This document shows positions 17,487-24,884 of a stretch of 27,967 bases of DNA, piece by piece. Positions within the stretch are counted from its first letter, which is position 1. Each line of letters starts with the position of its first letter. The stretch is from the NCBI GenBank assembly GCA_019894765.1, contig JAGXNT010000076.1, forward strand, positions 1 through 27,967. The letters are read 5' to 3'. Position numbers and translations under genes: made by a program. Origin of the DNA: Candidatus Heimdallarchaeota archaeon. Lineage in GTDB: Archaea > Asgardarchaeota > Heimdallarchaeia > JABLTI01. The notes beneath the pieces are model-generated. The model saw only the letters and a program-made list of their open reading frames with translations, was not told the origin of the DNA and did no database searches.

Positions 17487-17704
17487 TATCTTTAAAGAAC
17501 GTATCAATAACACTATACTGATAATTACTATTTCATAGTGGTGAAATATTGTCTTTAAATTAACACCATTATGTTAATTTTTAACTTGCCTTTTCTTCCT
17601 TTGGAGAACTACTACAGTAATAATTTTTAAAGCTAAGAAATCCTTAATCTATGAAGCATTTTTGTTTAATAAAACCACACTAGAATAGAAATGGACGTAA
17701 TTAA
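17487..17704. other. Gene-free spacer with two AT-rich inverted repeats
   Basis: With the doubtful ORF beside it, this belongs to the only gene-free stretch above 300 bases (17282-17704). TATTTCA (17529-17535)/TGAAATA (17542-17548) and AAATTAAC (17557-17564)/GTTAATTT (17573-17580) are perfect inverted repeats with loops of six and eight bases. Downstream, AATTTTTAAAGC near 17621-17632 and TTGTTTAATAAAACC near 17662-17676 are candidate TATA boxes for the DUF202 gene. I see no RNA gene. Confidence 0.4.
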
Positions 17705-18019
17705 ATGAGTAAAAAACGATACAAAGTAGATCCAGAGGAATTAATTGTTCGAGATCAACTAGCAGCGGATAGGACAGCATTAGCAAATGAAAGAACATAT
17801 CTAGCATATATAAGAACAGCATTAGCATCTGGAGCTGCTGGTTTTGGGTTAATTAAACTTTTTCAGGGAAGCATTCCATTAATAGTAGTTGGCTGGATTC
17901 TCATAACTTTAGGTTTAATTGTTTTAGTTTTAGGTACAATTAGATTTATTCAATTCAGAATTGAAATTAAAGAGTTTGATATGGAAACCGAATCGAAAAA
18001 AGAAAAAAAAGCTGAGTAA
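17705..18019 (+). CDS. DUF202 family small membrane protein
   Basis: 104 residues. The signature LAADRTALANERTYLAYIRT (residues ~19-38) is diagnostic of DUF202 (YidH-type), with the conserved NERTYLA and IRTAL arginines. Three hydrophobic segments follow or overlap: ALASGAAGFGLIKLF, IPLIVVGWILITLGLIVLVLG, and the short region after it. The C-terminus is charged (ETESKKEKKAE). The family is widespread, integral to the membrane and of unknown biochemical role; some members are linked to stress or transport. The ATG at 17705 is the only sensible start, since an upstream ATG at 17691 hits a stop after five codons. It is convergent with fae-hps. Confidence 0.9.
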   Translation: MSKKRYKVDPEELIVRDQLAADRTALANERTYLAYIRTALASGAAGFGLIKLFQGSIPLIVVGWILITLGLIVLVLGTIRFIQFRIEIKEFDMETESKKEKKAE

Positions 18020-18042
18020 TAACTTCAAAAATAAAAGTATGA

Positions 18043-18058
18043 GGAGCTAGCTAGCTCC
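18043..18058. terminator. 16-bp perfect palindrome between convergent genes
   Basis: GGAGCTAG/CTAGCTCC reads identically on both strands and lies between the DUF202 stop and the fae-hps stop (18060). On the minus strand it is followed by ACTTTTATTTTTG, a good terminator for fae-hps; on the plus side the T-run is absent. Confidence 0.6.
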
Positions 18059-18059
18059 A

Positions 18060-19298
18060 TCAATAATCTAATTTGTCAAATAAACGCATAGTGTCTGCTT
18101 CAATTTCCATTTCATCGAGAAATCTCATTGCAGCTCTGTTTGGATCACTGGAGCGATAGATATATCTTCCAACTATGACGATGTCTGCTCCAGCTTTGAG
18201 AGCATCAGCTAAAGGTTGACCAGGTTTGAGACCACCTGCAACTGCTGCAAGTCCGCCTGTAATCTTTTTAATTTGTTTGATGTCTCCCCAGACTGAACGA
18301 CTTGCTGAAGTTCCTTCTTTTTTCGTTCCTCCTTCTTTTTGGGCATCTTCTTGATCGATTCCCCTATGAAGTATAACTACTTTAGGTTTCTCTTTCAATC
18401 CTTGAAGTGTTGCTAACAATTCTGCTTGATTGGTATTCAATGAATCTACCCAAGCGTGAACACCTCTTTTATTGCAAGCTCTAATGAATTCTGCAATTGT
18501 CTCTGCTGGAGCGATTCCTGAGACTACTACTGCATTTGCCGTAGCATCAGCTGCAGCTTCAACTTCAGCTCTTCCGACATCCATAGTTTTCATATCAGCA
18601 ATGATATAAGCACCAGGTTTTAAGACTCTCATTCTACCAATTGTTTCTTCAATACCATATTTCTTGATGTATGGAGTACCAATTTCAATGATTATTCTAT
18701 CCGATTTTGGCAATTCTTCAACAATCTTAACAGCAGCTGACAATGAGCCGACATCTAAAGCTACCTGTAAGTAAGGTGGATCCCAGAGTGTTTGTGGTCT
18801 GAATGTCATAACTGGGTGTTTTGCTCTGTCTTTTTCAGCAATTAGTTTCTTCATGGAAGGATAATTGCTTAGAGCTCTTTTAATAGCAAGTCTTGTAGCA
18901 CCATAGTTATAATAGTAGATTTTTGATTCGTCTTCTGCTTTTGGATGAATATAAACGCTAACTATAACTACGTACTCAAAAATCTTACCCGGAGGAATAT
19001 CACCTTCTTCAGCAGCATCTGCAACTGCTTTTGCCACAGCCATTTGTGCTGGTCCGAATATCTTTGCGGCTTGATCGAGACTATTAATTGTTACTTTTGG
19101 AACAATTAGTGTTCGTGGATGTGGGACGAGATTAGGTTTAATTAAAGCTAATAATGGTGTATGACCTTGTGATAATTGGGTCATTCCATTAGCGAAAGCA
19201 TGTCCAACTGGACCATCCTTATCACCAATCATTAAATCCACATGGGCAAGTTCATTTCCTTTGCCTTGGAGTGCCTCTCCTATAAAAAAGTCTGCCAA
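18060..19298 (-). CDS. fae-hps: Bifunctional formaldehyde-activating enzyme / 3-hexulose-6-phosphate synthase
   Basis: 412 residues. Residues 1-~160 are Fae, which condenses formaldehyde with tetrahydromethanopterin: GEALQGKGNELAHVDLMIG has the catalytic histidine H19, and GPVGHAFANG and IYYYNYGATRLAI follow. Residues ~170-412 are Hps, a TIM-barrel aldolase of the OMP decarboxylase group: YLQVALDVGS, the active-site ADMKTMDVG (D235, K237, D240), HRGID (311-315) and IVIVGRYIYRS near the phosphate-binding end. Archaea with this fusion use it in reverse to make ribulose-5-phosphate from fructose-6-phosphate, capturing the released formaldehyde. The TTG start at 19298 has GGTGGT eight bases upstream and no nearby ATG. 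TTTATTAAAC on the minus strand near 19355-19364 is a candidate TATA box. No hexulose-phosphate isomerase lies beside it. Confidence 0.95.
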   Translation of the reverse strand: MADFFIGEALQGKGNELAHVDLMIGDKDGPVGHAFANGMTQLSQGHTPLLALIKPNLVPHPRTLIVPKVTINSLDQAAKIFGPAQMAVAKAVADAAEEGDIPPGKIFEYVVIVSVYIHPKAEDESKIYYYNYGATRLAIKRALSNYPSMKKLIAEKDRAKHPVMTFRPQTLWDPPYLQVALDVGSLSAAVKIVEELPKSDRIIIEIGTPYIKKYGIEETIGRMRVLKPGAYIIADMKTMDVGRAEVEAAADATANAVVVSGIAPAETIAEFIRACNKRGVHAWVDSLNTNQAELLATLQGLKEKPKVVILHRGIDQEDAQKEGGTKKEGTSASRSVWGDIKQIKKITGGLAAVAGGLKPGQPLADALKAGADIVIVGRYIYRSSDPNRAAMRFLDEMEIEADTMRLFDKLDY

Positions 19299-19457
19299 TT
19301 TTTTTAACCACCGAGGGATATAGTTTGGATACTGTGTAAACTTCGATGTGTTAAGTTTAATAAATCTATCTAATTTGTTAATAATTCCCAGATATTATCT
19401 TTGAAATTTCCATTGCAAGGGAAAAGTTATTTTTGTTGAATGTTGAAATAAAATACT

Positions 19458-20342
19458 ATGTGGAAGAGAAGTCCTGTTCCTTTTATAAAGGGAAAACGAC
19501 CTTTGGTTATGGCTCATCGAGGAGATAGTGCCTACGTACCAGAGAATACTTTGAAGGCTATACAAGATGCCATTAGCTACCGTGTAGATGTTGTTGAGAC
19601 AGATTTACGGGTGACTAAAGATGATGAAGTATTATTCTTTCATGATGCAACCGTGAATCGAACTACAAATGGAAAAGGATTTGTACGGTCATTTACCCTA
19701 GGAGATATCAAAAAGCTAGATCAAGGATATCGTTACAAAGGACCAGAAGTTGTGGATCCATATCCTTATCGAGGAAAAGGACTACAAATACAAACTATAG
19801 AAGATGTTCTGAGTCAATTTCCGAAAACCAAATTCAATATGGATATAAAAGATACCTTCGCTAAAGCCCCAGATATCTTGGCGAGGAAATTGAAAGAACT
19901 TGATGCAGAAGATAGAGTAATGGTTGGGTCTTTTCATCACAAACAAATAGAACGATTCAGATTAAAAACTAGTGCACCTACAAGTGCTAGTCCTATTGAA
20001 GTTCTAAAATTCAGACAGAAAGTAAAAAAGTGGATTAAGAAAAACCCTACTTACAATTACTTTCAAGAAATACCTATTGATCAAGAAGAAATCTTAGGAG
20101 AAGCAGAACCTTATTTTGCATTACAAATACCTGAGAAATTCTTTTTCCTTAAAACATTTAGAAGTTCAAAGTTCTTTAGTGTAAGTCATATGTTAAATAT
20201 CGCAATTCATGTCTGGACAGTGAATGATCCTGGAGATATGTTTAGATTACTAGATTGGGGAGTGGATGGAATCTTTACAGATAATCCCCGATTACTGAGT
20301 GAAATTGTGGAATTTAAACTCAAGAAAATGAAAAAGAAGTAA
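19458..20342 (+). CDS. Glycerophosphodiester phosphodiesterase
   Basis: 294 residues, a TIM-barrel GDPD that hydrolyses glycerophosphodiesters to an alcohol and glycerol phosphate. The first-strand motif MAHRGDSAYVPENT gives H20, R21, E29 and N30. ETDLRVTKD (E47, D49) and FFHDATVNRTTNG (H62, D63) complete the metal and acid-base set, and KFNMDIKD and HVWTVNDPGD---L---GVDGIFTDNP close the barrel. No signal peptide is seen, so it acts in the cytoplasm. It is divergent from fae-hps, with 159 bases between them. In an archaeon the substrate could be glycerol-1- or 3-phosphate diesters from lipid turnover; this is not determinable here. Confidence 0.93.
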   Translation: MWKRSPVPFIKGKRPLVMAHRGDSAYVPENTLKAIQDAISYRVDVVETDLRVTKDDEVLFFHDATVNRTTNGKGFVRSFTLGDIKKLDQGYRYKGPEVVDPYPYRGKGLQIQTIEDVLSQFPKTKFNMDIKDTFAKAPDILARKLKELDAEDRVMVGSFHHKQIERFRLKTSAPTSASPIEVLKFRQKVKKWIKKNPTYNYFQEIPIDQEEILGEAEPYFALQIPEKFFFLKTFRSSKFFSVSHMLNIAIHVWTVNDPGDMFRLLDWGVDGIFTDNPRLLSEIVEFKLKKMKKK

Positions 20343-20353
20343 AACATACCTCT

Positions 20354-20426
20354 TAGTCACATAATGTGACCACACATATAGTGGTCTCTTATTGAGTGTT
20401 CATTATGTGAATCTGCTTTTTAAATA
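20354..20426 (+). promoter_or_regulatory. Promoter A of the first beta-helix gene, with GTCACA/TGTGAC dyad
   Basis: The 15-bp dyad GTCACATAATGTGAC is at 20356-20370. ATTGAGTGT (20391-20399), GTGAATCTGC (20407-20416) and the TATA-like CTTTTTAAATA (20416-20426) follow. The same elements recur in the same order before the second gene at 21696-21750. Promoter A alone also holds GACCAC/GTGGTC (20368-20373/20381-20386), a 6-bp hairpin that may end the preceding phosphodiesterase transcript. The TATA element is about 45-55 bases from the start. Confidence 0.65.
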
Positions 20427-20470
20427 CAAATTCTATAATGTATTTAGCAATCTAAATATTGGTGAAAAAT

Positions 20471-21646
20471 ATGGCAGCGAAAAAAAGAGTTCATGTCAAG
20501 AATCGAGCTCGGATGAAATTATCTGAAGTCGATGGCGACATGAAAATCGGAAAAGGTGCAACATTAATTGCCGAGAAAAAGACAATTGTTGTACATGGCA
20601 AGATTAAGAATAAAGGTGGCTTTAAGTGTAAAGGCAACCTTGAAGTTTTAAGCATTGAGAGCGAAAAAGGCAACGTGAAAATTTTCGGTGATCTTAAGGT
20701 AAAAAGAGAAGTTGAATCTGGAAAGAAATTAGTGGTCACGGGTTCTCTTGAAGCGGAAGATGTTTCAGCAGGTATGAGTGTTATTGTCAAAAAAGACGTT
20801 AAAGCTGATAAAATAAGTGCTGGTTTTCAAGTAGATCTTCGTGGCAATGCAGAAGTAGATTCAATTAGTGCTGGATCAAGAGTTTTATTGACTTCAGGAA
20901 AAGTTGGAAAAGCTAGTGCAGGAATGTCAGTTATAACAAAGAAAGATGTTGAATTGGAAAAAGTCAGTGCTGGTATGCTTGTAAAATTACTTGGAAATGC
21001 TAAAGTAGGAAAAGTTAGTGCTGGAATGTCGGTGAAATCTAGAAAGGAAGCTGAAATCGACGTAGCAAGTGCTGGCATGAATGTAAAGCTTTTTGGAAAA
21101 ACCAAGGCACGAAAAGTCAGTGCAGGTATGAAGATAAAAGCCATGAATACCCTAGAGTTTGGTGAATTAAGTTCTGGTATGAGTACAATACTGAAAAAGG
21201 ATGCAATAGGTGAGACAGCTAGTGCTGGACTCAGAATCCACGGCAAATCAAATCTCATATTTAGTGGTAGTGCATCTGCAGGTTTTGGTATTTCAGCTCG
21301 TAAAAAACTCGAGGCTGAGAAGCTTTCAGCTGGTAAGAATATTAAAGCTAAATTTATCAAAGCCGAGACTATCAATGTTGCCAAAAGAGGTTGGCTAATT
21401 GGTATTGTCCAAGCTGAATCTGTTGTTTTAGGTGAACGAGCAAGAGCTAGGAATCTTTATGTTACTAACCTTGAGATGCGAGAAAGAAGTAAAGCTCGAA
21501 ATGTTTTCGCAGAGAATATTACAGTCGAAGACTACGCAAGACTCAGTGGTAAAGTAGAATACACCGGTTCCCTAAATACAGAACCAAAAGCAAGGATTTG
21601 GGCTAAACCCAAGAAGGTTAAGGAACTTCCTGTTCCAAAATTCTGA
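20471..21646 (+). CDS. Bactofilin-like beta-helix protein with SAGM repeats
   Basis: 391 residues, predicted cytoplasmic with no signal or membrane segment. An N-terminal beta-rich part (GKGATLIAEKKTIVVHGKI) is followed by about eleven to twelve tandem repeats of 17 residues, each opening SAGM or a variant (VSAGMSVIVKKDVKADK). A capping region closes with KARIWAKPKKVKELPVPKF. A 17-residue turn of three short strands is what a right-handed triangular beta-helix of the bactofilin/polymer-forming type needs. Assignment to that fold is strong from periodicity; a role in filaments or scaffolds is inference. ATG 20471 has GGTGA five bases upstream; the in-frame TTG at 20459 has none. The same arrangement and 5-6-base spacing is seen in its tandem paralogue at 21797. 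Confidence 0.88.
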   Translation: MAAKKRVHVKNRARMKLSEVDGDMKIGKGATLIAEKKTIVVHGKIKNKGGFKCKGNLEVLSIESEKGNVKIFGDLKVKREVESGKKLVVTGSLEAEDVSAGMSVIVKKDVKADKISAGFQVDLRGNAEVDSISAGSRVLLTSGKVGKASAGMSVITKKDVELEKVSAGMLVKLLGNAKVGKVSAGMSVKSRKEAEIDVASAGMNVKLFGKTKARKVSAGMKIKAMNTLEFGELSSGMSTILKKDAIGETASAGLRIHGKSNLIFSGSASAGFGISARKKLEAEKLSAGKNIKAKFIKAETINVAKRGWLIGIVQAESVVLGERARARNLYVTNLEMRERSKARNVFAENITVEDYARLSGKVEYTGSLNTEPKARIWAKPKKVKELPVPKF

Positions 21647-21656
21647 TTTTTTATTG

Positions 21657-21694
21657 GCTATTCCATAAGGAATAGCAAAACTTTCTTTTTCTTT
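21657..21694 (+). terminator. Terminator after first beta-helix gene
   Basis: GCTATTCC (21657-21664) and GGAATAGC (21669-21676) form a perfect 8-bp stem with an ATAA loop. It is followed by ACTTTCTTTTTCTTT. Confidence 0.75.
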
Positions 21695-21750
21695 AGTCAC
21701 AAATTGTGACCTCAAATTGAGTGTACAAAAAGTGAATCTGCTTTAAATAT
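21694..21750 (+). promoter_or_regulatory. Promoter B of the second beta-helix gene, with GTCACA/TGTGAC dyad
   Basis: GTCACAAATTGTGAC (21696-21710), ATTGAGTGT (21716-21724), GTGAATCTGC (21732-21741) and CTTTAAATAT (21741-21750) repeat promoter A in order. The region is about 15 bases shorter between the first two elements, because A has an extra hairpin there. The start codon is about 47 bases past the TATA element. Confidence 0.65.
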
Positions 21751-21796
21751 CATTAAAATAGTAGTATATTCAAATTAAAACGATGGTGATCAAAAA

Positions 21797-22969
21797 ATGT
21801 CTGAAAAAATAATCGAAAAAGGACAAACAGCAAGACTCAGCAAAGTCGCAGGTAATCTCAAAATCGAAAAAGATGCTACCTTGATTGCTGAGAACGGTAT
21901 TATTGTTGTAGATGGATCAATTACTTCTAAAGGCAGTTTTGTTTGTGAGGGAGACTTGAGAGCAAGAAATCTTAGAGTAAAGAGTGGATCTGCAGAAATT
22001 GTCGGTCATTTAGAACTCGAACAATATGCTCAAGTTGATAATAAATTAGAAGTTAATGGAAACATGCTCTGTCCAGAAGTTGGTGTTGGCGGTTCACTTG
22101 AAGTCGCAAAAGATCTTACAAGTGAATCTGTCAAAGTTGGCGGAACAATCAAAATTGGAGGGGCAGCTAAAGTTGAATCTCTTCAAGTTGGTGGTACTCT
22201 CAAAATTTACGGTGAAAATAACATTGGCTCAATTTCTGTTGGTGGTACTGTAAAGTTACTCGCAACATCTACAATCGATGAGCTGAAAGTTGGTGGAACT
22301 GTTAAAGTAACAGGCGGTAAAATTGAAGTCATTAAAGTTGGCGGTACTTTCAAAGCATCAGAGAAAATAGAAATTGGTATAATAGATGTAGGTGGCACAG
22401 TAAAACTAGAAGATGATGCTAAAATACAAGATCTTGATGTTGGTGGAACACTCAAAACAAGTGCGAATCTAGAATTTGGAAAAATCGACGTCGGTGGTAC
22501 AATTAGAATTGAGGGAAATGCTGAAGGTGAAACAGTAAAAGTTGGTGGAACTTTAACTTGCAATGAAAATCTAACTTGTTCAGGAAACATCAGAGTAGGT
22601 GGCTCATGTACAGTAGAAAAAGTTTTAACAGGTGATGAAATCGAAGTTGGTGGGTCAGTCAAGGCAAAGCTAATAACTGGTAATTACTTCAAAATTGGCA
22701 GAAGAGGAGAAGTTCAAGGAGTAGTTAGTGCAAAGACTATTATAATATCTTCTCGAGCAACTGCTGAAGATCTGTATGGTTCAGAAATCCGTATCGAAGA
22801 AAATGCCCGAATACAGAATATCTATGGTGAAGACATCTCAATTGAAGAAGGTGCAAGAGTTTCAGGAGAAATACTCTACACTAATGACATTTACATTGAA
22901 GAAGGCGCAAGAATAACCAATGAACCAAAAAAAGTCAAATCATTACCTGAACCAAAAGCATATGATTAG
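21797..22969 (+). CDS. Bactofilin-like beta-helix protein with VGGT repeats
   Basis: 390 residues, tandem paralogue of the preceding gene. The N-terminus aligns well (LKIEKDATLIAENGIIVVDG against MKIGKGATLIAEKKTIVVHG) and so does the C-terminal cap ending EPKKVKSLPEPKAYD. In between are about twelve 17-residue repeats opening VGGT (VKVGGTIKIGGAAKVES, LQVGGTLKIYGENNIGS and so on). Repeat lengths match the paralogue, including the 18-residue tenth unit, so the copy number was fixed before the genes duplicated. Later the SAGM and VGGT signatures were separately made uniform. ATG 21797 follows GGTGAT by six bases. A self-assembling or co-assembling beta-helix scaffold is the likely role; this is inferred. 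Confidence 0.88.
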   Translation: MSEKIIEKGQTARLSKVAGNLKIEKDATLIAENGIIVVDGSITSKGSFVCEGDLRARNLRVKSGSAEIVGHLELEQYAQVDNKLEVNGNMLCPEVGVGGSLEVAKDLTSESVKVGGTIKIGGAAKVESLQVGGTLKIYGENNIGSISVGGTVKLLATSTIDELKVGGTVKVTGGKIEVIKVGGTFKASEKIEIGIIDVGGTVKLEDDAKIQDLDVGGTLKTSANLEFGKIDVGGTIRIEGNAEGETVKVGGTLTCNENLTCSGNIRVGGSCTVEKVLTGDEIEVGGSVKAKLITGNYFKIGRRGEVQGVVSAKTIIISSRATAEDLYGSEIRIEENARIQNIYGEDISIEEGARVSGEILYTNDIYIEEGARITNEPKKVKSLPEPKAYD

Positions 22970-22981
22970 GCTTTAGAGTCT

Positions 22982-23011
22982 GAATCACTTCTGTGATTCT
23001 TTCTTTTTTTT
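22982..23011 (+). terminator. Terminator after second beta-helix gene
   Basis: GAATCAC (22982-22988) and GTGATTC (22993-22999) pair around TTCT, then a T-rich run to 23011. Confidence 0.75.
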
Positions 23012-23064
23012 ATAAACAATGTCCTTTTTTAATACCTAACTTGTAATTATTGTTAGTGTGTAAA

Positions 23065-23544
23065 ATGCCGTTCAAGAAAAAAAGTAGTTTAATATTAATT
23101 TCAGCATTTTTATTAATCATAGGTTTCACGATTAATTCGATGGATATATCCAGTCACTCTCCTGCAAGTTTAACACTGGAGTATGATTTTTCACAGCAAG
23201 AATTAACAGCTAACCTGGTCCATTCAGTAGCAAACATGAATACCCACTACATTTTCGAAATAGAGATTCGGATTAACGATATCTTTGATAGTCTTCACAA
23301 CTATACTTCTCAACCAACTTTGTCTGTTTTTTCATATACTTACAATATAACCGCTGTTGTTGGTGATATCATAGAAGTAACAGCAGAATGTATTCAAGGT
23401 GGATCACAAACAAAGCAAATAACCGTTACTAATAACACAGTTACTCCAGCTGTCCCAGCTGCACAAGTCTGTATAATACTCATTGGACTATCATCTACAG
23501 CTTTAATAAAAATAAGAAGAAGAGTGAAGAGAGGAGAAGGATAA
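23065..23544 (+). CDS. Small secreted, membrane-anchored protein
   Basis: 159 residues from ATG 23065 (a TTG at 23050 is in frame but has no ribosome site). The N-terminus KKKSSLILISAFLLIIGFTIN is a signal peptide or anchor. The outside part (~30-130) is beta-rich: SLTLEYDFSQQELTANLVHS, MNTHYIFEIEIRIND, HNYTSQPTLSVFSYTYNI, and GDIIEVTAECIQGGSQTKQI. Similar short domains with LTY..., THY---IE and YTSQP---FSYTY recur in secreted archaeal proteins, but I cannot name the family. A C-terminal hydrophobic segment (VCIILIGLSSTALIKIRRR) with a basic end retains it in the membrane. Three N-glycosylation sequons are present (NYT, NIT, NNT). TATA-like CTTTTTTAATACC near 23022 leaves a short leader. Confidence 0.75.
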   Translation: MPFKKKSSLILISAFLLIIGFTINSMDISSHSPASLTLEYDFSQQELTANLVHSVANMNTHYIFEIEIRINDIFDSLHNYTSQPTLSVFSYTYNITAVVGDIIEVTAECIQGGSQTKQITVTNNTVTPAVPAAQVCIILIGLSSTALIKIRRRVKRGEG

Positions 23545-23558
23545 ATTCATCCTTTTTT
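23537..23558 (+). terminator. Terminator overlapping the stop codon of the small secreted protein gene
   Basis: AAGGAT (23537-23542) and ATCCTT (23549-23554) pair around AAATTC and are followed by TTTT. The TAA stop lies in the 5' arm and loop. Confidence 0.6.
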
Positions 23559-23700
23559 CTCTATAATGAATAATCCAACATTTTTCTCTATGGAAAATAC
23601 TTATTTTCTATTTTTGCAAATATTCTTAAGTGGATAATCTGATATCATACAAAAAAAATAATAGTAAGCAGTTTATTGAGAGATTTAGGAGTTACTGTAC

Positions 23701-24780
23701 ATGAGCAAGGCTACAGAAAGAATAACAAAAATCAGTTTAATTGCTATTCTAATGATTATGATCGCACCAGCTATTTCTGCATCATTAGTTAGTGGTATTG
23801 TAGATTTTGATGGTCCAAGAACAATTGATCCAGGATATACTGATGCATTTCAATATACTATTGATACTTTCAAAAATTATCGATTCACTGTTCTAGTTGA
23901 ATTTAACGAGACTGTTAATCCATCCTTTCTCTTAAATGTCTTTGTTGTTAAAAATGAAGTATGGGAAGAAATGTTAGCTGGAACTACCACTCGTCATAAT
24001 ATGACATCGGAAGATTACCTTTATAATGCAACAGTTTACCATGCAGTAGATCTTAGCTATGATGTTGTTATCCCTGATTGGGATGATTGGACATTCGTAT
24101 TCTTTAATCCAAATTCCGTTGAAATGTTAACACAAATCAGACTTGCTCGACAACACATTTTATGGTGGTTATGGATTGTTATTCCAGTCTTAGTGGTTAT
24201 TGGTCTTGTTGCTTATGGAGTCGTAGAAAACGTTACTAAGTATGAACGTGCTAGAATGGATATTGATAAAGCAATGGGTAAACTCTCAAGTAGAAGTGAA
24301 AGCGAGAGAAAACGGGCAGCATATTGGCTTATTAGTAACGGGACAAAAGAAGAACTTTTACAACTCTCACAAATGTTAGATCATGACAAAGCTGCAGTGA
24401 AGCAAGAAGCTGCTTTCGCCTTAGGCGGAATATCTAAACGAGTAGGCGACAAAAGCTATGCAAATTCACTATTAAAGAAGTATGAAGTAGAAGAAGATGC
24501 TGAAGTAAAAGAAGCAATTGTTAGTGCTTTATGCGATGTAGCATCATCTAGCTCACTCCCGATTTTTGAGAAGTATATTTTAAGTGAGTACAATGAACAC
24601 TTAAAGTTCCGTATTGCAGAAGCATTAGCGGAAATCGCAACAATGAAATCAGTTCCTGTTTTGTTGAAAGTGATTGAAGGTGATAATACAGACACACTTA
24701 AAATCGCATGCAAAAGAGCTTTAGAAGTTATAGCCAAAAAAGAAGGAACAGCAGTTGAAAGTTTGATGAAACAAGCTTAA
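23701..24780 (+). CDS. Membrane protein with extracellular domain and cytoplasmic HEAT repeats
   Basis: 359 residues. The signal sequence is KISLIAILMIMIAPAISA (~10-27). An outside beta-rich domain of about 125 residues contains NYT-like sequons (NET, NMT, NAT), YRFTVLVEF and DDWTFVFFNP. The transmembrane segment at ~153-175 is ILWWLWIVIPVLVVIGLVAYG. On the cytoplasmic side from ~195 come about four to five HEAT-like helical repeats: ESERKRAAYWLIS, DKAAVKQEAAFALGGI, DAEVKEAIVSALCDVAS, LKFRIAEALAEIA and DTLKIACKRALEVIA. HEAT repeats bind proteins, so this looks like a sensor or adaptor carrying information across the membrane, by inference. AGGAG at 23687-23691 sets the ATG at 23701 nine bases away. 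Confidence 0.88.
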   Translation: MSKATERITKISLIAILMIMIAPAISASLVSGIVDFDGPRTIDPGYTDAFQYTIDTFKNYRFTVLVEFNETVNPSFLLNVFVVKNEVWEEMLAGTTTRHNMTSEDYLYNATVYHAVDLSYDVVIPDWDDWTFVFFNPNSVEMLTQIRLARQHILWWLWIVIPVLVVIGLVAYGVVENVTKYERARMDIDKAMGKLSSRSESERKRAAYWLISNGTKEELLQLSQMLDHDKAAVKQEAAFALGGISKRVGDKSYANSLLKKYEVEEDAEVKEAIVSALCDVASSSSLPIFEKYILSEYNEHLKFRIAEALAEIATMKSVPVLLKVIEGDNTDTLKIACKRALEVIAKKEGTAVESLMKQA

Positions 24781-24791
24781 ACAAACTGCTT

Positions 24792-24830
24792 TATCTCCTA
24801 TTTTCTTAGGAGATATTATCTATTTTTTTC
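24792..24830 (+). terminator. Terminator after the HEAT-repeat gene
   Basis: TATCTCCTA (24792-24800) and TAGGAGATA (24807-24815) form a perfect 9-bp stem with loop TTTTCT. A T-run follows at about 24822-24829. Confidence 0.8.
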
Positions 24831-24884
24831 GTATTTTATTCATGGAAATCATTTTTTAATGACCTTGAAATCTATGTTCTTTTG

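Noticed and set aside
18043..18058. Perfect palindrome considered as an integration attachment site
   Set aside because: It sits between two converging stop codons and is followed by a T-run on one strand, so a terminator explains it; no integrase or tRNA is near.
20491..21384. Long open frames on the minus strand opposite the first beta-helix gene
   Set aside because: They are mirror images of the 17-residue repeat with its restricted codons; no start site, and the plus-strand gene has clear homology to its paralogue.
20762..22680. Repeats at regular ~51-base spacing considered as a CRISPR-like array
   Set aside because: The repetition is protein-level (17 residues), degenerate at the DNA level, and lies inside two continuous reading frames with no spacers.
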